A DNA stretch of 22,225 nucleotides from the NCBI GenBank assembly GCA_035776675.1, contig DASTWO010000050.1:1-22225 (forward strand), read 5' to 3'. Every line of letters begins with the position of its first letter. The stretch's first letter is position 1. The translations under genes were made by a program, and so were the position numbers. Of this stretch, positions 6,433 through 14,752 are shown in pieces. This DNA is from DASSOY01 sp035776675 (GTDB taxonomy: Bacteria > Bacillota > Bacilli > Bacillales > DASSOY01). A model generated the notes under the pieces. It was not told the DNA's origin and searched no databases. It saw only the letters and a program-made list of their open reading frames with translations.

Positions 6433-7613
6433 ATTCTCAGGTATTGGAGTTTCAGGATAAACTCAGCGTATTTGGTATTTTGAATACGTTTGGCGGCGGG
6501 GCCCTCGCCAACTTCTCGATTTTTGCGATGGGGATCATGCCGTACATTACAGCATCAATTATCGTCCAGTTGTTGCAAATGGACGTTGTCCCGAAATTCA
6601 CTGAGTGGTCCAAGCAAGGTGAAATGGGACGGAAGAAACTCACACAGATTACCCGGTATGGAACAGTCGGCCTTGGTTTTATCCAGGCGATTGGCTTGTC
6701 GGTAGGGTTTAACAATATATACGGCGGAGGGTTGATTCCAGACCCGACCATATGGAAATATATTGTGATCGCGCTTGTGTTAACGGCGGGAACAACGTAT
6801 TTGATGTGGCTAGGTGAACAAATCACCGCTAAAGGTGTCGGTAACGGTATTTCCATTTTGATTTTCGCAGGAATTGCCGCCCGAATTCCATCAATGGTCA
6901 ATCAAATTTACGCAACAAAAATCGAAGGGGCTCAGGGAGATTTGTTTTTATCCCTTGTCGTTGTCGGTTTGTTGCTGTTGGCCGCGATTGCCATTGTTGC
7001 AGGTATTGTATACATTCAACAGGGATTACGGAAAATTCCGATTCAATACGCGAAGCGCGTGGTCGGCCACAACAAATCCGTTGGTGGAGAAGCAACTCAT
7101 TTGCCGATTAAGGTGAATGCAGCAGGTGTTATTCCAGTCATTTTTGCGATATCGTTAATGATTACGCCACGGACGATCGCTAGCTTTTTTCCGCAAAACG
7201 GCATCACAACATGGATTCAGAACATCTTCAACTACTCAACGCCTATCGGTATGGTGGTTTATGCGTTGCTGATCATCGCCTTTACGTATTTTTACACATT
7301 TGTCCAGGTCAATCCTGAGCAAATGGCGGATAATCTGCGAAAACAAGGCGGTTACATTCCGGGAATTCGCCCGGGCCAGAACACGCAACAGTATATTACC
7401 CGTATTCTTTACCGTTTAACGATTGTTGGCTCCGTTTTCTTGGCTATTGTTGCGATTCTGCCAATGATCATCATCGACATTGCTCAGCTTCCGGCATCTG
7501 TTCGAATTGGAGGCACCAGTCTTCTGATTCTTGTCGGAGTGGCATTGGATTCGATGAAACAAATTGAAAGCCAGTTGATTAAACGTCATTACAAAGGCTT
7601 CATTAAACGTTAA
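6315..7613 (+). CDS. secY: Protein translocase channel subunit SecY
   Basis: 432 residues with the ten membrane helices of SecY. The N-terminus MFRTISNIFRVADLRRKVIY leads into the first helix; the plug region GGGALANFSIFAMGIMPYI, the cytosolic loop YIQQGLRKIPIQYAKR and the C-terminal loop with GGYIPGIRPG are all present. SecY with SecE and SecG forms the Sec channel for secreted and membrane proteins. ATG 6315 follows GAGGTG at 6304-6309. It overlaps the extended L15 frame by 118 nt, although the ancestral arrangement was probably a one-base TAATG overlap. Confidence 0.98.
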   Translation: MFRTISNIFRVADLRRKVIYTLLALIVFRIGSFIPVPGVNSQVLEFQDKLSVFGILNTFGGGALANFSIFAMGIMPYITASIIVQLLQMDVVPKFTEWSKQGEMGRKKLTQITRYGTVGLGFIQAIGLSVGFNNIYGGGLIPDPTIWKYIVIALVLTAGTTYLMWLGEQITAKGVGNGISILIFAGIAARIPSMVNQIYATKIEGAQGDLFLSLVVVGLLLLAAIAIVAGIVYIQQGLRKIPIQYAKRVVGHNKSVGGEATHLPIKVNAAGVIPVIFAISLMITPRTIASFFPQNGITTWIQNIFNYSTPIGMVVYALLIIAFTYFYTFVQVNPEQMADNLRKQGGYIPGIRPGQNTQQYITRILYRLTIVGSVFLAIVAILPMIIIDIAQLPASVRIGGTSLLILVGVALDSMKQIESQLIKRHYKGFIKR

Positions 7614-7638
7614 CGACTCCGGATAAGGGAGAGGTAAT

Positions 7639-8280
7639 ATGAACCTGATTTTGATGGGACTGCCCGGTGCAGGGAAAGGGACTCAAGCCGAAGAAATTAC
7701 GAATCAGTTTGGTATTCCCCATATTTCCACCGGTGATATGTTCCGGGCCGCAATCAAGGATCAAACAGATCTTGGCATGAAGGCGAAGGCTTACATGGAT
7801 GCAGGTGATCTGGTCCCTGACGAGGTAACTATAGGTATTGTACGGGAGCGTTTAGGCAAGGATGATTGCCGAAAGGGTTTTTTGCTTGATGGATTTCCAA
7901 GAACCATTGATCAGGCTCAAGCCTTGGAGGACATATTGTCGGAGTCAGGCCGCGAATTGGACTATGTCCTTTATATAGATGTCGATGAGGGGAAATTGCT
8001 GGAACGTCTGTCCGGGCGCCGAATTTGCAAAGATTGCGGAGCGACTTATCATGTGGTGTTTAATCCACCAGCAAAAGATGGAGTTTGTGATAAGTGCGGC
8101 GGTGAATTATATCAACGGGAAGATGATAGCAAAGAAACCGTACAGAACCGTCTGGATGTAAACAATAAGCAATTGTCGCCGCTGCTTGATTTCTACCGAA
8201 AGCGCGATTACTTGCATACCATTAACGGGAATCAGGACATTGACGATGTATTTTCCGACATCAAGGAGCTCATCGAATAG
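7639..8280 (+). CDS. adk: Adenylate kinase, zinc-containing
   Basis: 213 residues. P-loop GLPGAGKGT at residues 7-15, NMP-binding segment STGDMFRAAI, the DGFPRTIDQA signature and a long LID with four cysteines (Cys130, Cys133, Cys150, Cys153) that bind structural zinc in Gram-positive enzymes. It converts ATP + AMP to 2 ADP in the cytoplasm. ATG 7639 follows GGGAGAGG at 7627-7634. It is 25 nt after secY, as in Bacillus, but map does not follow it as expected. Confidence 0.97.
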   Translation: MNLILMGLPGAGKGTQAEEITNQFGIPHISTGDMFRAAIKDQTDLGMKAKAYMDAGDLVPDEVTIGIVRERLGKDDCRKGFLLDGFPRTIDQAQALEDILSESGRELDYVLYIDVDEGKLLERLSGRRICKDCGATYHVVFNPPAKDGVCDKCGGELYQREDDSKETVQNRLDVNNKQLSPLLDFYRKRDYLHTINGNQDIDDVFSDIKELIE

Positions 8281-8312
8281 AGAAGGCCACAATGCTGCTG
8301 CGATGTGAATGA

Positions 8313-8342
8313 TTGGACAGAGACAGCACTGAATGGTAGAAT
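8313..8342 (+). promoter_or_regulatory. Candidate sigma-A promoter after adk
   Basis: TTGGAC (8313-8318) and TAGAAT (8337-8342) are 18 bp apart in the 110-nt adk-KOW gene spacer. Each hexamer is close to consensus. It would add internal transcription for the KOW gene, infA and the alpha operon. Supported by hexamer match only. Confidence 0.4.
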
Positions 8343-8390
8343 GTGTGCGCATTTGTCGTACGATTAAACCGTAAGTGAAGGTGATGTCAT

Positions 8391-8699
8391 TTGAGTGATC
8401 CGGATCATTCTCCGAAGCTCGGGCAACTAGTGAAAATTCTACGGGGAAAAGATTATGATCAATATAGTGTGATCGTAGAGATAATCAATCAACGGTTTGT
8501 GAGAATTGCGGACGGAGATCGGCGGAAATTTGATCGGGCCAAGAAAAAGAATTTGATCCATCTTGAGTTACAGGACTTTATTTCTCCGGAAATCACCCGA
8601 AGTTTAGAAGAGGCTGGGCGTGTAACGAACGGAAAGTTGCGCTTTGCTGTTGCGAAATTTTTGGAACAACAAGTCATTGAGTTAGAGAAGGGAGATTGA
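8391..8699 (+). CDS. KOW-domain RNA-binding protein (YbzG/L14e-like)
   Basis: 102 residues starting at TTG 8391 behind GAAGGTGATG. The N-terminal KOW-like segment LGQLVKILRGKDYDQYSVIVEI is followed by the highly conserved ADGDRRKFDRAKKKNLIHLEL and VTNGKLRFAVAKFLEQQ. This is the small KOW protein found between map and infA in Bacillus, annotated there as L14e/L6e/L27e-like; the exact function is unknown, though an RNA or ribosome role is likely. It ends 4 nt before infA, so the two are probably coupled. Here map is missing and this gene sits next to adk. Confidence 0.88.
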   Translation: MSDPDHSPKLGQLVKILRGKDYDQYSVIVEIINQRFVRIADGDRRKFDRAKKKNLIHLELQDFISPEITRSLEEAGRVTNGKLRFAVAKFLEQQVIELEKGD

Positions 8700-8703
8700 G
8701 TCG

Positions 8704-8922
8704 ATGGCAAAAGAAGATGTCATTGAGGTAGAGGGAACTGTCATTGACCCCTTGCCGAATGCAATGTTTCGTGTTGAACTCGATAACGGCCATAAGATTT
8801 TGGCTCATGTCTCGGGGAAGATCCGCATGCATTACATTCGCATTTTGCCGGGGGATAAAGTCACGGTGGAACTGTCTCCGTACGATTTATCCCGCGGTCG
8901 GATAACGTACCGATATAAGTAA
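8704..8922 (+). CDS. infA: Translation initiation factor IF-1
   Basis: 72 residues, MAKEDVIEVEGTVIDPLPNAMF to GRITYRYK at the end: the universal IF-1 OB-fold with its HVSGKIRMHYIRILPGDKV core. IF-1 binds the 30S A site and assists IF-2 and IF-3. ATG 8704 is 4 nt after the previous stop, with its Shine-Dalgarno (AAGGGAG, 8688-8694) inside the upstream gene. Confidence 0.98.
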   Translation: MAKEDVIEVEGTVIDPLPNAMFRVELDNGHKILAHVSGKIRMHYIRILPGDKVTVELSPYDLSRGRITYRYK

Positions 8923-8961
8923 ACGGGCCGCATGACCGCGCTCATGAAGGAGGTTATCGCG

Positions 8962-9075
8962 ATGAAAGTGAGACCGTCGGTGAAACCGATTTGTGAAAAA
9001 TGCAAAGTGATCCGCCGCAAAGGCACTGTCATGGTGATTTGCGAAAATCCGAAGCATAAACAAAAACAAGGCTAA
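8962..9075 (+). CDS. rpmJ: 50S ribosomal protein L36, zinc form
   Basis: A 37-residue protein, MKVRPSVKPICEKCKVIRRK at the start and ENPKHKQKQG at the end. Zinc ligands Cys11, Cys14, Cys27 and His32 make this the zinc-binding form. ATG 8962 follows AAGGAGG at 8947-8953. L36 stabilises 23S rRNA near the peptidyl transferase region. Position between infA and rpsM is standard. Confidence 0.97.
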   Translation: MKVRPSVKPICEKCKVIRRKGTVMVICENPKHKQKQG

Positions 9076-9092
9076 ACAAAGGAGGTGCACGC

Positions 9093-9458
9093 ATGGCACG
9101 TATTGCAGGTGTCGATATACCGAGAGAAAAACGAGTGGTTATTTCCTTGACGTATATTTATGGGATCGGGAAAACCATGTCCCAACACATTTTGAAAGAA
9201 GCCGGGGTTTCTGAGGATACCCGCGTCCGTGATTTGACGGAAGAGGAACTTGGCCGCATCCGTGAGGTCATTAACCAGCATAAAGTCGAAGGGGATCTCC
9301 GCCGTGAGGTTCAAATGAATATTAAACGACTTATTGAAATCGGTTCGTATCGTGGCATTCGCCATCGCCGCGGATTGCCTTCAAGAGGCCAACATACGAA
9401 GAACAATTCCCGTACGCGCAAAGGACCGCGTCGTACGATCGCAAATAAGAAAAAATAA
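9093..9458 (+). CDS. rpsM: 30S ribosomal protein S13
   Basis: 121 residues, MARIAGVDIPREKRVVISLTY then YGIGKTMSQHIL, with the helix-two-turn-helix region and the basic C-terminal tail RGLPSRGQHTKNNSRTRKGP that reaches the P-site tRNA. S13 is in the 30S head and contacts L5. ATG 9093 follows AAAGGAGG at 9078-9085. Confidence 0.98.
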   Translation: MARIAGVDIPREKRVVISLTYIYGIGKTMSQHILKEAGVSEDTRVRDLTEEELGRIREVINQHKVEGDLRREVQMNIKRLIEIGSYRGIRHRRGLPSRGQHTKNNSRTRKGPRRTIANKKK

Positions 9459-9477
9459 GTAAGGAGGTATTGACCGC

Positions 9478-9873
9478 ATGGCAAAACAACGTAAAACCAG
9501 GACGAGAAAACGCAAAGTCCGTAAGAATATTGAATCGGGTATTGCCCACATCCGCTCCACTTTCAACAATACGATCGTGACGATCACCGATACGCAGGGA
9601 AATGCTGTATCCTGGGCCAGCGCAGGCGGGCTTGGATTCAAAGGATCACGTAAATCGACTCCTTTTGCCGCGCAAACTGCTGCGGAAGCTGCGGGCAAGG
9701 CGGCAACAGAACATGGCATGAAATCTGTTGAAGTTTCCGTTAAAGGTCCGGGTGCCGGACGCGAAGCGGCGATCCGTTCTTTACAGGCTACCGGTTTGGA
9801 AGTTACGGCCATTCGTGACGTTACTCCGGTTCCACATAATGGCTGCCGTCCGCCGAAGCGCCGTCGTGTCTAG
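9478..9873 (+). CDS. rpsK: 30S ribosomal protein S11
   Basis: 131 residues. The core GIAHIRSTFNNTIVTITDTQG, WASAGGLGFKGSRKSTPFAAQ and the C-terminal DVTPVPHNGCRPPKRRRV are typical. S11 lies on the 30S platform close to the E-site mRNA. ATG 9478 follows AAGGAGG at 9461-9467. A 123-nt spacer separates it from rpoA. Confidence 0.98.
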   Translation: MAKQRKTRTRKRKVRKNIESGIAHIRSTFNNTIVTITDTQGNAVSWASAGGLGFKGSRKSTPFAAQTAAEAAGKAATEHGMKSVEVSVKGPGAGREAAIRSLQATGLEVTAIRDVTPVPHNGCRPPKRRRV

Positions 9874-9883
9874 TTTAAGCTCG

Positions 9884-9964
9884 TATACGGTTATGTTAAG
9901 CTGTCTATAATGGTTACGGGTGTCCCATGAGAAAATTTCGGTTAGGCCCCGGGGCGTCTGACCG
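9884..9964 (+). promoter_or_regulatory. rpoA leader: possible promoter and hairpin
   Basis: The rpsK-rpoA spacer holds a perfect -10 hexamer TATAAT (9906-9911) with a weak -35, TATACG (9884-9889), 16 bp upstream. Downstream, 9939-9947 pairs with 9956-9964 (nine pairs, two of them G-U) around a GC-rich loop CCCGGGGC; no U-run follows. A promoter before rpoA would let RNA polymerase alpha be made apart from the ribosomal genes. The hairpin's role is unknown. Confidence 0.35.
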
Positions 9965-9996
9965 GGATTTTGACGTTTTCAAGGAGGGTTTGTGGA

Positions 9997-10941
9997 ATGA
10001 TCGAAATCGAAAAACCAAAAATTCAAACGGTTGAAACGAACGATGATGCCTCCTACGGGAAATTTGTCGTGGAACCGCTGGAACGCGGGTATGGAACAAC
10101 GTTGGGGAATTCACTGCGCCGTATTTTGCTGTCTTCGTTACCTGGAGCAGCTGTAACAGCGGTTCAGTTGGACACGGTTCTTCATGAGTTTTCCACGATT
10201 GACGGCGTAATGGAAGATGTGACAACAATTATATTGAACATCAAGAATTTGGCGATGAAGCTGTATTCCGATGAGGAGAAAACTTTGGAAATTGACGTCC
10301 AGGGTGAAGGTAAGGTTACTGCTGCGGATATTATCCACGACAGTGACGTGGAAATTCTCAATCCGGAATTGCATATCGCTACATTATCCAAGAAGGCTCA
10401 TCTTCATATGAGAATTACTGCTCAACGCGGGCGAGGCTATGTGCCGGCGGAAGGCAACAAACATGATGACCAGCCGATCGGGATCATCCCGGTGGACTCC
10501 ATTTACACGCCCGTTTCCCGTGTGAATTACCAGGTGGAAAATACTCGTGTCGGTCAAGTAACCAACTTTGATAAACTAACCCTCGATGTATGGACCGACG
10601 GAAGCATTCGACCGGAAGAAGCCGTTTCACTCGGTGCAAAGATTTTGACGGAGCATTTAAATATTTTTGTTGGCCTCACCGATCAGGCGCAAAAAGCCGA
10701 AATCATGATCGAAAAAGAAGAGGATCAGAAAGAAAAAGTATTGGAAATGACGATCGAAGAACTCGACCTTTCCGTCCGCTCTTACAACTGTTTGAAACGA
10801 GCAGGTATCAATACTGTTCACGAACTGACGCAAAAGTCGGAAGAGGACATGATGAAAGTTCGCAACCTCGGCCGTAAATCGTTGGAGGAAGTCCAAGAAA
10901 AGCTTGAAGAACTCGGTTTAGGCCTGCGGGAAGAAGACTAA
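9997..10941 (+). CDS. rpoA: RNA polymerase alpha subunit
   Basis: 314 residues, same length as the Bacillus subtilis protein. ATG 9997 (MIEIEKPKIQ) is chosen over the upstream in-frame 9970 because of AAGGAGGG at 9981-9988. The N-terminal assembly domain has FVVEPLERGYGTTLGNSLRRILLSS split over residues 20-48; the C-terminal domain has LDLSVRSYNCLKRAGINTV and VRNLGRKSLEEV, the DNA UP-element and activator contact surface. The dimer of alpha is the platform for core polymerase assembly. The normal alpha operon place is kept, with rplQ next. Confidence 0.98.
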   Translation: MIEIEKPKIQTVETNDDASYGKFVVEPLERGYGTTLGNSLRRILLSSLPGAAVTAVQLDTVLHEFSTIDGVMEDVTTIILNIKNLAMKLYSDEEKTLEIDVQGEGKVTAADIIHDSDVEILNPELHIATLSKKAHLHMRITAQRGRGYVPAEGNKHDDQPIGIIPVDSIYTPVSRVNYQVENTRVGQVTNFDKLTLDVWTDGSIRPEEAVSLGAKILTEHLNIFVGLTDQAQKAEIMIEKEEDQKEKVLEMTIEELDLSVRSYNCLKRAGINTVHELTQKSEEDMMKVRNLGRKSLEEVQEKLEELGLGLREED

Positions 10942-10964
10942 CCGACGTAAGGGAGGGAATGTTC

Positions 10965-11327
10965 ATGGCATATGCGAAGCTAGGACGGAACAAGGCGGCA
11001 CGCAGAGCGTTGTTCCGTGATTTGGCCACTGATTTAATTATTAATGAACGAATTGAAACAACACATGCGAAGGCGAAGGAACTTCGTCCCATTGTTGAGA
11101 AGATGGTAACGCTTGGAAAGCGCGGTGACTTGCACGCACGGCGTCAGGCGGCATCCTTTGTTCGTAAAGAGACGGCGAATGCCGATACAAATCAAAATGC
11201 GGTTCAGAAACTGTTTAGCGAAATCGGTCCGCGTTACGAGGATCGTCAGGGCGGGTATACCCGGATTTTGAAGCTGGGACCCCGTCAGGGTGACGCTGCA
11301 GAAATGGCCATTATTGAATTTGTATAA
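10965..11327 (+). CDS. rplQ: 50S ribosomal protein L17
   Basis: 120 residues, MAYAKLGRNKAARRALFRDL to MAIIEFV. ATG 10965 is preferred over ATG 10959, which is only 1 nt from the Shine-Dalgarno GGGAGGG (10951-10957). L17 lies near the exit tunnel rim. It is the last gene of the superoperon before a terminator. Confidence 0.97.
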   Translation: MAYAKLGRNKAARRALFRDLATDLIINERIETTHAKAKELRPIVEKMVTLGKRGDLHARRQAASFVRKETANADTNQNAVQKLFSEIGPRYEDRQGGYTRILKLGPRQGDAAEMAIIEFV

Positions 11328-11340
11328 AAGATCGGTTGTG

Positions 11341-11368
11341 AAAAGGGCGGGACGGTACCGCCTTTTTT
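11341..11368 (+). terminator. Intrinsic terminator after rplQ
   Basis: GGCGG (11346-11350) pairs with CCGCC (11358-11362) around a 7-nt loop; flanking A-run and T-run extend the stem, and TTTTTT follows at 11363-11368. It closes the ribosomal superoperon; the ECF genes start 28 nt later, so some read-through probably feeds them. Confidence 0.85.
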
Positions 11369-11395
11369 GTTTATAACAAAGTTTGAGGTGTGGAC

Positions 11396-12238
11396 ATGGC
11401 GAAACAGTTGATCGAAGCGAAGGGGCTTTCCTTTCGTTATTACGATGAGTCGGATTGGGTGATTCGAAATCTGGATCTTTCTGTTCACGAGGGAGAATGG
11501 CTCGCCGTTGTCGGCCATAACGGCTCAGGAAAGTCGACATTAGCCAAGTTGCTGAATGGATTACTTCCTCCTGAGACCGGATCTGTTGCCGTTGAAGGCT
11601 TTCTAACAACGGATCCAGAAGATATATGGGAAGTTCGGCGGCGAGTCGGATTGGTCTTTCAAAACCCTGACAATCAATTTGTCGGGACAACTGTTCGAGA
11701 TGATGTCGCATTTGGAATGGAAAACCGGGGGATTCCCCGAGAAGAAATGATCCGTCGAATTGAGGAAGCCGTAAGCAAAGTGAATATGACGGATTTCCTG
11801 ATGACCGAACCGCACCGATTATCTGGCGGGCAGAAACAACGGGTAGCGATTGCCGGTATTCTGGCTGTCCAACCTTCTATTATCATATTGGATGAGGCTA
11901 CCTCCATGCTGGATCCGAAAGGGCGTAAGGAGGTTCTGGAAACGGTCCGTCAACTTAACAGGGAAGAACAAACCGCGGTCATTTCCATCACCCATGATTT
12001 GAGTGAGGTTTTGCTGGCTGATCGAATTTGCGTTATGAATGAGGGAGAAATTGTCCAGAGTGGCACCTCAGAAGAAGTGTTTCAACATGGAGATGCCCTC
12101 AGGCGCATGGGACTTGATTTGCCGTTTTCCGTTAAACTTCGGGAACAACTTGCAGAACTTGGGCTGCCTGTTTCTGAAGGAGTCATCACCGAAGAAGAAT
12201 TGGTGGAGGAGCTATGGAGATTAAAGTTGAACAATTAG
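11396..12238 (+). CDS. ecfA1: Energy-coupling factor transporter ATPase EcfA1
   Basis: 280 residues from ATG 11396, 5 nt after GAGGTG; GTG 11390 overlaps that site and is less likely. ABC ATPase motifs: Walker A GHNGSGKST (40-48), Q-loop VFQNPDNQFVG, signature LSGGQKQR, Walker B IIILDEATSMLDP, switch His in SITHDLS. EcfA1 pairs with EcfA2 and drives the ECF vitamin transporter through EcfT. Its end overlaps ecfA2 by 25 nt. Same place as ybxA in Bacillus. Confidence 0.95.
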   Translation: MAKQLIEAKGLSFRYYDESDWVIRNLDLSVHEGEWLAVVGHNGSGKSTLAKLLNGLLPPETGSVAVEGFLTTDPEDIWEVRRRVGLVFQNPDNQFVGTTVRDDVAFGMENRGIPREEMIRRIEEAVSKVNMTDFLMTEPHRLSGGQKQRVAIAGILAVQPSIIILDEATSMLDPKGRKEVLETVRQLNREEQTAVISITHDLSEVLLADRICVMNEGEIVQSGTSEEVFQHGDALRRMGLDLPFSVKLREQLAELGLPVSEGVITEEELVEELWRLKLNN

Positions 12239-13086
12239 AACACCGTTATGGAGTTGACACTCCCTTTGAGCATCTTGCCTTAAAAGGTGTAGATCTTAGG
12301 GTTCCATCCGGTACTTTTCTTTCCCTTATTGGCCCTACAGGTTCCGGGAAGTCCACGCTAATTCAACATATGAACGGTCTGTTGAAACCGACAGCTGGTT
12401 CAATCACTATCGGTGATTTAACAATTCGTGCGGGAGAAAAGGCGAAGCATCTGAAAGCGTTGCGCCAAAAGGTGGGAATGGTCTTTCAGTATCCGGAGCA
12501 CCAATTGTTTGAAGAAACTGTGGAGAAGGATATTTGTTTCGGGCCAATGAATTTCGGGGCCGATGAAAAGACAGCTCGGAAAAGAGCTCACGAGGCATTG
12601 GAAATGGTCGGCTTGGGAAAAGAGATTTTGTCGAAATCCCCATTTGATTTAAGTGGGGGCCAAATGAGACGGGTGGCCATTGCAGGGGTATTGGCCATGA
12701 AACCGGAAGCGCTTATTCTAGACGAGCCAACGGCTGGACTTGATCCGCGCGGGCAGCGGGAAATGATGGAGATGTTTGTCCGTTTACATCGTGAGAAAGG
12801 TATGACAATCGTTCTTGTGAGTCACAGCATGGAGGATGTTGCGGCTTACTCTGATAAAGTGGTTGCGATGAAAGACGGTCTCATTTATTTGCAAGGCACT
12901 CCTGAAGAAGTGTTTTCTCAGCCCGAGCCATTACAACGAGTAGGGCTTGATGTTCCCCAGACGGTGCAGTTCATACAACGCCTGGAAGATAGGTTTGGCG
13001 TAACATTACCGAAGGATCGTTTCTCTGTGGAGAAAGTTGCTGAACTTGTGAAACAGCTTGTCCATAAGGAGGCGAATCCGGGGTGA
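12214..13086 (+). CDS. ecfA2: Energy-coupling factor transporter ATPase EcfA2
   Basis: 290 residues starting at ATG 12214 inside the end of ecfA1, with GGTGGAGGAG just upstream. Walker A GPTGSGKST (40-48), Q-loop VFQYPEHQLFEETV, signature LSGGQMRR, Walker B LILDEPTAGLDP and VSHSMEDV switch. It is the second ATPase of the ECF energising module and its stop overlaps the ecfT start. Confidence 0.95.
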   Translation: MEIKVEQLEHRYGVDTPFEHLALKGVDLRVPSGTFLSLIGPTGSGKSTLIQHMNGLLKPTAGSITIGDLTIRAGEKAKHLKALRQKVGMVFQYPEHQLFEETVEKDICFGPMNFGADEKTARKRAHEALEMVGLGKEILSKSPFDLSGGQMRRVAIAGVLAMKPEALILDEPTAGLDPRGQREMMEMFVRLHREKGMTIVLVSHSMEDVAAYSDKVVAMKDGLIYLQGTPEEVFSQPEPLQRVGLDVPQTVQFIQRLEDRFGVTLPKDRFSVEKVAELVKQLVHKEANPG

Positions 13087-13880
13087 AGAATTTTATTATT
13101 GGTCAATATGTGCCTGGTGATTCCGTTATCCACCGGCTTGACCCACGAGCGAAACTCATTGCCGTTCTTATTTATGTCTTAATCGTTTTTCTTGCCAATA
13201 ACGGATTAACCTATTTCTTTCTGGCTGTTTTTTCGATCGGAGCCGTATTTCTTTCCGGTGTTCCCGTTTTTTATTTATACAGAGGCTTGCGCCCGATATT
13301 GTGGATCATCCTTTTCACATTTGTCCTGCATGTGTTTATGACAAGCGAGGGCCAGCTGCTGTTTCAATGGGGCTGGATTGATATTTATGAAGGCGGGATT
13401 GTTCGCGGGATTTATATCGCATTGCGGATATTTTTTCTGATTCTGGTGACTACGCTTTTAACGTTAACAACTCCCCCAATAGATATTACTGACGGGATGG
13501 AGACTTTGCTGTCGCCATTTAAGAGATTTCGACTTCCTGTTCATGAATTCGCATTGATGATTTCAATCTCCTTGCGGTTTATTCCCACATTGATGGAGGA
13601 AACAGAGAAAATCATGAAGGCTCAGACAGCCCGTGGCACGGAGTTTTCGAGCGGTCTGTTGAAGGAGCGGGTTAAAGCTATTATTCCTTTACTCGTCCCA
13701 TTATTTATCAGTGCTTTTAAGCGGGCGGAAGATCTCGCTTTAGCTATGGAGGCACGCGGTTACCGGGGTGGGGAAGGCCGGACGCGTCTTAGGCTGCTGA
13801 TATGGGAAAGCAGGGATACCGCCCTGATGCTCTTGTTGGTGCTGCTTGCGGCGTCATTGGCCTGGTTTAGAAGCTATTAA
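13083..13880 (+). CDS. ecfT: Energy-coupling factor transporter transmembrane protein EcfT
   Basis: 265 residues starting at GTG 13083, overlapping the ecfA2 stop by 4 nt, behind AAGGAGG at 13066-13072. Starts FIIGQYVPGDSVIHRLDPRAK, a typical EcfT N-terminus, followed by several membrane helices and the cytosolic coupling motifs MKAQTARGTEF and AMEARGYRGG, whose Ala-Arg-Gly signatures contact the two ATPases. No substrate-binding S component lies nearby, as expected for a shared (group II) module whose S proteins are encoded elsewhere. Confidence 0.94.
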   Translation: MKNFIIGQYVPGDSVIHRLDPRAKLIAVLIYVLIVFLANNGLTYFFLAVFSIGAVFLSGVPVFYLYRGLRPILWIILFTFVLHVFMTSEGQLLFQWGWIDIYEGGIVRGIYIALRIFFLILVTTLLTLTTPPIDITDGMETLLSPFKRFRLPVHEFALMISISLRFIPTLMEETEKIMKAQTARGTEFSSGLLKERVKAIIPLLVPLFISAFKRAEDLALAMEARGYRGGEGRTRLRLLIWESRDTALMLLLVLLAASLAWFRSY

Positions 13881-13913
13881 GACGTAAAATCATGATCGGA
13901 AGGCGGTATCAAA

Positions 13914-14672
13914 GTGTCTCGTCTAAAGTGCGAAGTTTCTTATGACGGTACGGAGTTCTCCGGGTGGCAAGTTCAGCCGAACGGCCGTACTGTACAAGGA
14001 GTGATTGAGGCGGCTCTTCAGGATATTCATAAAGGCCGTCAAGTACGAATTTCGGCATCGGGTCGAACGGATGCCGGGGTGCATGCCAGAGCCCAGATCT
14101 TCCACTTTGATTCTGAATTAAAGATTCCCGAAGAAGGCTGGCGGAAAGCTTTAAATGGCTTATTGCCCGACGACGTGGTGATCCAAAAGGTACAAAAGGT
14201 CAGTTCCGCATTTCATGCACGCTTCGATGTGGCGAAGAAAGAATATCGGTATCGTTTGTTGCCTACATCGGATTTTGATATATTCCGCCGGCGTTATATC
14301 CATCATTTTCCTTATCAATTGGATCAGGCGAGTGTGTGTGAAGCGGCCAAGTTTCTTGTCGGGGAACATGATTTTACATCATTTTGCGCGGCTAATACGG
14401 ATGTGAAAAATAAGGTAAGAACGCTTGAAACGCTGGATATCCATTACGAAGGCGATGAACTTGTATTTCGTCTTGTCGGAAACGGCTTTCTTTATCAAAT
14501 GGTGAGAATCATTGTTGGGACCTTGATTGAAGTTGGACGAGGCAAGAGGTCTGCTGTAGATGTCTCAAGGGTTCTTGCTGAGAGGGATCGGACGCAGGCA
14601 GGGCCGACGGCACCGGGTAAAGGTCTTGTGCTCTGGGAAGTGACTTACGATTCCAATGACGGGATGGGGTAA
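13914..14672 (+). CDS. truA: tRNA pseudouridine(38-40) synthase TruA
   Basis: 252 residues starting at GTG 13914. Catalytic Asp53 lies in SGRTDAGVHA, with N-terminal YDGTEFSGWQVQPNGRTVQG and the C-terminal FLYQMVRIIVGTLIEVGRG. TruA makes pseudouridine at tRNA positions 38-40 in the anticodon stem. It follows ecfT by 33 nt and probably shares its transcript. The Shine-Dalgarno is modest (GAAGGCGG at 13899-13906). Confidence 0.95.
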   Translation: MSRLKCEVSYDGTEFSGWQVQPNGRTVQGVIEAALQDIHKGRQVRISASGRTDAGVHARAQIFHFDSELKIPEEGWRKALNGLLPDDVVIQKVQKVSSAFHARFDVAKKEYRYRLLPTSDFDIFRRRYIHHFPYQLDQASVCEAAKFLVGEHDFTSFCAANTDVKNKVRTLETLDIHYEGDELVFRLVGNGFLYQMVRIIVGTLIEVGRGKRSAVDVSRVLAERDRTQAGPTAPGKGLVLWEVTYDSNDGMG

Positions 14673-14723
14673 TACGACGAGGATTTCTTCTCGAGTGCAG
14701 TTTTTGGATATCCCATTTCTGGC

Positions 14724-14752
14724 TTGACACGGCTTTGTGCCTGTTATAAGAT
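14724..14752 (+). promoter_or_regulatory. Sigma-A promoter for rplM-rpsI
   Basis: TTGACA (14724-14729) is perfect; TAAGAT (14747-14752) follows after exactly 17 bp. It lies about 300 nt before the rplM start, so the transcript has a long leader. This is the best promoter match in the window outside the rRNA promoters. Confidence 0.8.

Noticed and set aside
11034..11711. Reverse-strand open frame of 225 codons across rplQ and ecfA1
   Set aside because: It runs through a terminator and two certain genes and has no family features.
14676..14711. Terminator after truA
   Set aside because: A six-pair stem CGAGGA/TTCTCG exists, but seven non-T bases separate it from TTTTT, so it is not a convincing terminator.
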